Origin: Miscanthus floridulus
Lineage: Eukaryota > Streptophyta > Magnoliopsida > Poales > Poaceae
Direction: 5' to 3'
Length of the DNA: 64,000 bases
Assembly (NCBI RefSeq): GCF_019320115.1
Contig: NC_089591.1
Location: 23,848,502-23,912,501 of the forward strand
Within the stretch, counting starts at the first letter, position 1. Each line of letters opens with the position of its first letter. A program made the translations under genes and the position numbers. The notes below the pieces were generated by a model. The model was not told the DNA's origin. It did no database searches and saw nothing but the letters and a program-made list of their open reading frames with translations. This document shows positions 57,141-64,000 of this stretch, one piece after another.

Positions 57141-58430
57141 GTGTTCGACATTAAGCAGCCTTTATATTACCATCTGGCCGCCGTCACCGCGCCCAACGTG
57201 CCTCGACGCCGCCGTGCCGCGCCAACAGCTCGCCGCCGGCGCCCAACCACGCCGTCCACGCGCATCGCCGCTCAAGCACGCTACCACATGCATTTTTTGA
57301 ATCTTATTGGAGGTACACATAGTTCAACTTGGAATTACTTTCGATAAGCGTGTAGAAATTCATTTAAATGATAGAAAATACTAAATCTGTTAAAAAATAT
57401 ATTGGTGTATAATAGATAATTATTTTTGTGTGTTACATCACAATGGTGCAATAAAATGAAAAAATAAAAAGAAAAAACATTAAGCAAAGAAAGAATGAAC
57501 CAAGCCCATTTTAGCCCAAATGGCCCAACTATTTCTGGCCGTCTATCGCCGATCCGGTTCTGATCGCACCCTCATGATATAAATGACGTTCATTTGTGAT
57601 ACTTGCATTGTAGTCGGTTGCTAATTTTTTCGTGCGACTTTTTTTTTATCGTTCCTCTTCCCGTCCGTGCGATACCGCGTCCCCCACCGCACGCTCCCTC
57701 TTCTCCCCTCAAATAACGCTCCATCCCCTCCAATCATGCTCCCTCCCTTCCCCATCGCGCGAAACAAATCCCGACGCCTCCGCCGCTTCCCTCGGCTTCC
57801 TCTGCCACGCGCCCCCCTTGCGCGAAGCGTCGCACCGAGCTTTGTGGCGTAGCGGCACGGATGCGCCCAGCCGGTGGCCGCCTCCCGGCAAGGCGTGCCG
57901 CGATGCACCAGCGCCAGCAAGCCCCGGCGGTGCGGGGGAGCCCCACCGGTGGCCGCGCCGCGCGACACCCGCCCAACCGTCCGCTCACCAGTTTGGTACG
58001 TCCCCCCTCTCTCTCCTTACCTGTCCTTGCTGAGCCTCCCTCTCCCAGCGTCGACAGGGCTCTTGGTCCTCCAGGTAGCGGGGTTCCTGCCCTGGCCGCA
58101 CGTGGCCGCGGCGCCACGCTGTCCCGAACCCATTGCGGAGGCCACGGCGGCGGCCCCGTGCCCTCCGTCGCAGCGCTGCCTCAATCTACCGTGCGGCCCG
58201 GGAACCACGCCGGTGCCGCTCATGATGCCCCCACTAAGTCTGTATGTACGAAGATTGGCAAACACATTTTTGTCTTTATCTGTCCAGTTTTTGGACCAGT
58301 GAGTAGAAAATTTGTATTTATACACATGTTTGCAGGTTCAGAGGCAGTCAACTCAGTTTTATTCGGTGTATACATCACATATAAATAGGCCAAATTGGGT
58401 TTAATTGTAGAGTTCATTCACCTGCGTAAG
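57141..58430 (+). other. GC-rich gene-like DNA of unknown origin
   Basis: Two GC-rich patches (57,170-57,290 and 57,640-58,240) give overlapping frames on both strands, up to 175 codons. I recognise no protein family, start context or conserved splice pattern. They could be a captured host first exon inside the CACTA element or simply GC-rich repeat DNA. Confidence 0.3.
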
Positions 58431-59512
58431 GCAAATTTAAGGTTTGCTGCTAACTTACTTTTCATCCACCTTCTATGATCGTTTGACCATATAACTGTTA
58501 TGTTATATCAATCATTGTGCTTCAGTTGTAAACTTCACATTCCTTTTCTTTTTAAAGGAATATACATGTAACTTGATTATGTCAGTTAACTAATAACAAT
58601 TGCCTTCTTTTAAGTGTTGTTTCACTCAACTCAAATAGAAGGATCAATATGGTCACATTCCTTTTTATTTTAGTCTGCGAAAAAAACATGTCTCATGGTT
58701 GAACCATGCATATTAACATATAGTTACTACATTTCAAACTTCACACCAGGCTTCTCCAATGGATGAGCAAAGATCAAAAGTCGTAACTAAAGCTTTTGTA
58801 TTGAGTTGTCTGCCTTTTCTGATTCCTTAATCCTGCACCTGTTGTATCGTTTTTAGGTTTCATTATTGCTTATTTCATTTCTTTATCATCTTACAGACAG
58901 GTACTGAAATGGAAAGATCAATATGGCGGTACCATGTTCAATCAATTGCGTCAGCTTCGGGCTTCACTTCGTTGGTCCTGTGAGATAATATTCCTATTTA
59001 TTTTATTTTGGAAACATAGTAGAATACTTCAACCATGCATTGCAAATGGAAATGGGTGCCCTTTGATCTAGGCGACAAGTTAAATGCAATACGGTCTAGG
59101 CTCGCAATGATTACTTACATAAAACTTTTTAGTTGTAAATTGCTTGGTGAAATATCTCTTAGGGTTCTATTGAAAAATCGAATGATATTTGGGTTTGCAT
59201 GCTGGTACTTGGGTTCTCTAGCTGTTATGTTTTCCTGCTGCATGGTGACTGTCAGAAAGTTGCACAATACATGTTCCTTTGGAGCAGCCTCATTTACAAC
59301 CATATCGCTATATAGTCGATTTTGTGTCATCTCCACATCAGTTTAGTACTCATAACATACTACCACGTCATATATGCATTTACAACCATATCGTCATGTA
59401 GTAACATTTTTTTTGTCATCTCCAATCAGTTTAGTACTTATACGAAGCAAACATGTCATACATGCATCAGAGGCAAAGTACGAATTACCATAGTGACCGT
59501 TTTTTTGTTCGC
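58431..59512. other. AT-rich DNA, possible degraded gene pieces
   Basis: Exon-like text with pyrimidine tracts and AG/GT borders occurs near 58,750-58,790 and 58,895-58,983. The pieces are short and match nothing I know. No gene is claimed. Confidence 0.3.
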
Positions 59513-59760
59513 TGACACTACTGTGAAAAACAGTCTGTAGCAACGAGGTTTTTTTAGGGGCGGCTGACATTGGAACCGCCTCTACAGTGGCGTACTTGGG
59601 CTCCAGCACAGCAGCCGCCCCTATAAATAGCACAGCAGGGGTGGCTGTTAATACGAGCCGCCCCCTACAAATAAGTCGATTTGTAGGGTACCAGCCGCCC
59701 CTACTATCTCCATTTGTAGGGGCGTCTAAATCACCAACCACTCTACAAATATCCCACCAT

Positions 59761-59942
59761 ATATATATAGCAGCCACCTTCAGCCCAATTTTTTTTTTTC
59801 CAAACCCTAACTCCCTCTCGCGCATCCACATCCGCCTCTCCCTCTCCCTCCTCTCTCGGCGGCGGCTCCGCTCCCAGATCCACATCCTCCTCTCTGGTCT
59901 CCGCTCTCCTCCCTCCCTCTTCTCTTAGCAGCTCCGCTCCCA
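59761..59942 (+). promoter_or_regulatory. TATA-containing leader upstream of the captured cyclin
   Basis: TATATATATAGCAGCC at about 59,760 is followed by CCAAACCCTAACTCCCTC and a CT-rich stretch, a typical grass promoter and 5' UTR layout. This could have been captured with the cyclin or belong to the CACTA element. It places a possible transcription start directly upstream of the captured exons. Confidence 0.45.
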
Positions 59943-61378
59943 GATCCAAGCACGCTGCCGCTGACACATTCGTGGCCGTCGCCGCCAAGCGCAAGCGCCT
60001 CATGCTCACCCAGCTGCCCACGCACCCCAACGCCGTGCACGACGACGACGATAAGCCCGTCAGGAAGCAGCAGCACCTCCTCCTCCCCGCCGCCGAGCCC
60101 AAGCCTAAGGCAGCACCCGCGCCTACCGCTGCCGCCGCCTCTGATGACGAGGAGGGGGAGGATCCGCAGCTCTGCAAGCCCTACGCGTCCGACATCTACT
60201 CCTACCTCCGCTCCGTGGAGTCGTAGGCCAAGCGCCGCCCCGCCACGGACTACATCGCGGCGGTGCAGTTCGACGTCTCGCCCAACATGCGCGCCATGCT
60301 CGTCGACTGGCTCGTCGAGGTCGCCGAGGAGTACAAGCTCGTGTCCGACACGCTCTACCTCACCGTCTCCTACATCGACCGCTTCCTCTCCGCCAACGCA
60401 CTGAACAGGCAGAGGCTGCAGCTCCTCGGCGTCTCCGCCATGCTCGTCGCATCGTAAGCAACCGATCCGTTAAAATCTCATTCTTCCACAGTTCAAGAAC
60501 CGAGCTCCATTTCTCATGTGCTAGGTCCGATTCGAATCGATGCAACAAGTATGAGGAGTTCAGCCCGCCCAACGTGGAGGATTTGTGCTACATCACCGAT
60601 AACACCTACACCAAGCAGGAGGTGTGTGCTCGTCCTCTCTGTATGATTTGAACGCGATTTGTCTCCGGATCTTGCCACTGATTTATCGCAAAATGTTAAT
60701 TGATTTGTGCTTCGGGATCTGTAGGCAGTTAAGATGGAGAGTGATATACTGAATGTCCTCAAGTTTGAGGTGGGCAATCCTACTCCCAAGACGTTTCTAA
60801 GGTAGATCACAAACCAAATCAATCTGAAGTGCCATCCCAATCCTTGTTTGCCAGAATGAATCTGTTTCTAAATTTTGTGTGCCCTTTACTTTCTATTTCC
60901 TAGGATGTTCATCAGATCTGCCCAAGAAGACAACAATAAGGTACTTTCACCTGTGAGATTTGTTGCATTTCAACAATAAAGTCTGTTTCCGTTCTAATAC
61001 CCGCTGCTTGTGTACGTCGTTGTCTGATCCATTATGTTGTGATTCATATTGCAGTATCCTAGCCTCCAGCTGGAGTTCCTGGGTGGCTACCTTTGTGAGC
61101 TGAGCTTGCTTGACTACAGTTTGCTTCGCTTCTTGCCGTCACTTGTTGCAACCTCGGTGGTGTTTGTTGCAAGGCTCACCCTTGATCCACACACCCATCC
61201 CTAGGTATGATATTGATATGCTTGATCCAAATCATTCATGTCTCATTGGTTACCAAACACCAACTCATTTTGTTATGTACGGTTGCAGAGCAAGAAGATG
61301 CAGACGCTAACCGGCTACAAGCCATCTGAGTTGAAGGACTGTGTTGCTGTCATCCACCATTTGCAGCTCAACCGGAAA
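59943..61378 (+). pseudogene. Captured A-type cyclin gene fragment with introns (CYCA1-like)
   Basis: Six exon segments are recognisable: about 59,943-60,453, 60,546-60,621, 60,725-60,801, 60,904-60,940, 61,055-61,204 and 61,289-61,378. The phases agree from exon to exon. The cyclin box is clear: MRAMLVDWLVEVAEEYKL (the A-type signature LVEVxEEY), LYLTVSYIDRFLSAN, then KYEEFSPPNVEDLCYITDNT, TKTFLRMFIRS-like text and a cyclin-C-type end with LTGYKPSELKDCV. A normal plant cyclin A binds and activates a cyclin-dependent kinase in S/G2. This copy has a TAG at 60,224-60,226, a TAG at 61,202-61,204 where the family has Trp, and an AA in place of the AG acceptor before 60,546. It ends abruptly after LQLNRK, missing the last C-terminal part. 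A functional product is not expected. Confidence 0.92.
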
Positions 61379-61415
61379 TTGGGTTACCAAACACCACCAA
61401 CTCATTTTGTTATGA
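61235..61415 (+). repeat. Duplicated intron segment at the capture breakpoint
   Basis: The intron text GGTTACCAAACACC(AACT)CATTTTGTTATG at about 61,239-61,275 recurs at about 61,381-61,416, directly after the last captured codon. The second copy has an extra ACC triplet. Confidence 0.75.
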
Positions 61416-61627
61416 TATAGATATATGTTTCGTTGTCATAATATGAGTCTGTTATTGTGATTCTTGTACTATAGTAGATGTTTAGAAACTTTTGGCTAAA
61501 CAATCTTGTTTGGGCCACAATATTACAGTCAAGTTTGCCAGGACACTTGATCATGTATTTTACTCGTCACAGTATGATTTTAGGGGAGCACGTGTTGGTA
61601 ATTTTAATTTTTTTGGCAAAAAAATAT

Positions 61628-61915
61628 ACTGTAGGGGTGGTTGGTACTGTAGCCGCCCCTGCAAATCGATTTGTAGAGGCGGCTGGTACTGTAGCCGCCC
61701 CTACAAACCGATTTGTAGAGGCGGTTGTTGTTATGAGCCGCCCCTACAAATCGATTTGTAGGGGTGGCTGATAACACCAGCCGCCTCTACAAATCGATTT
61801 GTAGGGGCGGTCTGTGAACCACCCCTACAAATGCATGATTTGTAGAGACGGTATGGTAGGGGCGGCTGACCGAACCGCCCCAACAAATGCCCATTAGCCG
61901 TCCCTAGAAATCATA
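61628..61915. repeat. 3' subterminal palindrome array of the Pack-CACTA
   Basis: About six units of roughly 45 bp alternate GTAGGGGCGGCT and AGCCGCCCCTAC, with AAATCGATTTGTAG centres. The units could pair with one another over long stretches in RNA. Confidence 0.85.
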
Positions 61916-61930
61916 TTTGACGTAGTGTGA

Positions 61931-63580
61931 AGCTGCACAAAAAACAACACTAAATAAAAATCTCTTCCTGCAGTTGCACAGTTGTACGATGCAATTTTCC
62001 TATAGTGAACATTGCTCTTTCAGGTGACTCCCCTCTTTTACCAATGATTTTGCTTCCAGCCAATTGTCTTATTATCTGCTCTTCCATACCTTCTCCCTAT
62101 ATCTCATACTTTGCTTCGTTCCACCTTAGGGCTTAATTTCACGCGCTGCTGTTTCTACAAACTGTGCTTCACATGCAAACATGATTCAATGCTGCAACAT
62201 TGACTGGTGGTTGTATCTTCAAGCCATTTCTGGTTGCTAGAGTAACAGGATAGGTGTCTAGATCTAGCTATAATTGGTTGGGTGATACACAGCACAAACA
62301 TTACTCCTATAGTTTCAAGACGGTGAATATTTAAGTAATGAATAGTCGTGAATGATGAAAAATATGATGAGTGGTAGAATCTAATTTTGGAAAGTAAAGA
62401 TTGGTGTGGCTACTGTAGTCAATCCAATTAAGAACTCCGGATACAAAACAGGGACGGGTGGGTATAGGCGTGGACGGGTAAAATTTTTTCGGTGAGACAA
62501 ATATAGCGAGCGAGGATAGGCAAGAGAGAAACACGCATAAACAGTTAAAGGTTTCCCTTCTGGGCTCGGCTGGTCCTGTTTGTCAGGTTAGGATGGGAGC
62601 TACTTTCAGATCTGTTTATCCATGTTTTACTATTTTTTGAATTATATAATCTGCCCTCTTTGTAGTACATTTACTAAGAGGTGATATTCATGTACAGGTA
62701 CATCTGGCCTAGGTTGTTTGACAGAGAGCATCAAGGTTAGTATTCTGCAGTTCAATCTTTCTTTTGTTTTGTAATTCATGGTTACCAAAAAAGCATATGT
62801 GTTGGCTACTGAATCCTTTTATGAATTGCATGCCATTCAGCAGTTTACCGCGTGCATGCCATTCAGCAGTCTAGTAGGGGTTCCATTGTGCCAGTGATGA
62901 ACTAAGTTTGCAGTGGTAAGTTGGAGCTGCTACTAGGTTGGTATCTTGGATTTTTGCATCCACGCTATATGCATGGAGCTGCTATTAGGTTGGTATCTTG
63001 GATTTTTTTTGTATTAGATAAAGTTATGGACTCAAAAGTGTGTTGTACAAAACTACAGTGGAGTGACTGTTATGGACTCAAGAGGATTTTTTTTTGTCAT
63101 GCCTTTAGTGGTTATTTGCATTTGTGCTCTTATAATTCTCTTGAGATCAGTAATAATGTGCTGTTATGGTTTCTGCCTCACAGAATTTATCCCAGTAGCT
63201 AACTACTATGGTTTCACTGCCTTTCTATTGGCATTGCTTTGAACTATTTGATCTAAGTCATCCTGACTTTTATTTCTTAGGTGGTTGAGGCAGTTCAAGG
63301 TGTGAAGGTACAAGTACTGGTCAGAGCAAGATAGAGTTTGAGTAGAGCGGAGTTTGAGTAGAGCGCACAAGTGATTGAATGGTCAATGTCAAGTCAACCT
63401 TTGCTACAGTGCTAGACATAGTTCATTACATTTTGATGTGTTCAAACTAGCTAGTGTGTGTCGGATACCTTATGTGTTTCAGCTGTGCGTGTGTTATCGA
63501 CTAAGTTTGACATTGGATGGTTTCATTAATGAATTATATGAATAAAGCATATTTTGGATTAATGGATGTCTAAATGCTTC
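61931..63580. other. AT-rich DNA between the Pack-CACTA and the 3' GTTGCAAT array
   Basis: No gene is recognised. Two repeats are visible: GGAGCTGCTA(C/T)TAGGTTGG then TATCTTGGATTTTT (62,924-62,957 and 62,974-63,009), and GAGTTTGAGTAGAGCG twice at 63,335-63,366. An AATAAAGCATATTTTGG polyadenylation-like stretch is at about 63,541-63,557. The interval could be the 3' part of a degraded CACTA gene. Confidence 0.35.
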
Positions 63581-63599
63581 TTTCATTATATATTGTTCG

Positions 63600-63840
63600 G
63601 CATGCAATTATTGATTGAAGCAAATAAAGCGTTGCAATATGGACTATTGACATAATAATTTGGCGTTGCAATATATGATATAGCAACAAAAGTTGTAAAA
63701 AACATCATACCAACGGAATAGTGGGCGTGGCAATAGAATCTCCAAATAGTAGCAACATAATACCAAGCGTGGTAAAAGAGTGTCCAAGTATAGCAACCAC
63801 TATTGATTGTGGCAATAGAGGCAACCTCTAGCAACCAAAT
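63600..63840 (-). repeat. Second GTTGCAAT / TATTGCCACG subterminal array
   Basis: The complement carries GTTGCTATA, TATTGCCACGCC and TTGCAACGCC motifs like those at 54,480-55,115. This is what the opposite end of that CACTA element should look like. No terminal TAGTG is visible, so the end seems lost near 63,840. Confidence 0.5.
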
Positions 63841-64000
63841 ATTTATGGAAAAAGTCTAGATAACCCCTTCACCTATGACAAAGTGTCTAGTTAACACCCT
63901 GAACTATAAAACCATCTGTTTGACACCTTAAAGTTTTGAAAACCGGTTAAAATACACCTTGGGCTGGTTTTACAGAGTGGTTTGGCTTACGTGCACAGCC
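63841..64000. other. Unresolved repeat-like DNA at the window edge
   Basis: Text such as GTCTAGTTAACACCCTGAACT and CTATAAAACCATCTGTTTGA looks like a dispersed grass repeat. It is too short here to classify. Confidence 0.3.

Larger units (their letters stand above)
59513..61930 (+). mobile_element. Pack-CACTA: 2,412-bp CACTA element carrying host cyclin A sequence
   Basis: The element proper is 59,516-61,927. It starts CACTACTGTGAAAAACAG and ends TTTGACGTAGTG, with TGA on both sides as the 3-bp target duplication. The subterminal regions (59,545-59,760 and 61,628-61,915) are arrays of GTAGGGGCGGCT / AGCCGCCCCTAC, many joined head to head at AAATCGATTT into near-perfect palindromes. There is no transposase. 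The middle is a run of cyclin A exons with their introns. It is non-autonomous and in the same broad family as the 7,007 element. Confidence 0.9.

Noticed and set aside
57632..58388. Plus-strand frames of 133-175 codons
   Set aside because: Frames overlap in different phases and on both strands with no recognisable family; kept only as GC-rich unknown DNA.

Overview
This is plant nuclear DNA, almost certainly from a panicoid grass of the sorghum/sugarcane/Miscanthus (Andropogoneae) type. That placement is my inference from the retrotransposon families, the CACTA/MITE content and the GC-rich first exons of the genic pieces. Only one intact host protein-coding gene is recognisable. The rest is nested transposable elements and captured or broken gene fragments. 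No rRNA, functional tRNA, CRISPR or organellar features were seen.

Layout. 0.6-1.3 kb holds an Ac/Ds-like hAT end and an L1 LINE fragment. 1.57-5.88 kb (minus) is a complete five-exon bHLH transcription factor gene of 303 codons; its last exon is split off by a 3,060-bp intron that contains a MITE, a larger TIR element and a probable Helitron 3' end. 7.0-8.9 kb is a 5' fragment of a CACTA element with the start of a TNP2-type transposase, and 9.87-10.48 kb is the end of a second CACTA family. 10,682-23,899 is a structurally complete 13.2-kb Sirevirus-type Ty1/copia element (1.6-kb LTRs, perfect CAGAC target duplication) whose gag, pol and env-like genes are all broken. 23.97-26.3 kb has a solo gypsy LTR, a MITE and a 160-bp tandem duplication. 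27,123-31,135 is a complete 4-kb non-autonomous LTR element (perfect GGTTC target duplication) with a gag-like ORF only. 31.7-34.1 kb holds an LTR-containing block duplicated at an exact 1,860-bp offset around two minisatellites. 34.1-38.3 kb (minus) is a copia gag remnant with several zinc knuckles, split by a 1.3-kb PIF/Harbinger-like element. 38.3-42 kb has a solo LTR nested inside another LTR, followed by an LTR with a tRNA-Asp-type primer site. 42-48 kb is a Tat-lineage gypsy remnant with pol on the minus strand and a convergent antisense ORF. 48-52.9 kb (minus) is an Athila-like gag-only element. 54.5-63.84 kb carries GTTGCAAT-rich CACTA-like subterminal DNA. Nested in it is a 2,412-bp CACTA element (59,516-61,927, target duplication TGA) that carries six exons and the introns of a host A-type cyclin gene.

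How it fits together. The bHLH gene is the only likely producer of a functional host protein. It is hemmed in by transposons in its last intron and about 1.1 kb upstream. The most interesting object is the Pack-CACTA that captured cyclin A genomic sequence. The premature stops whose ancestral codon can be inferred, in the cyclin capture and in the Sirevirus, fit single C-to-T (or G-to-A) changes, as expected for methylated, silenced DNA.
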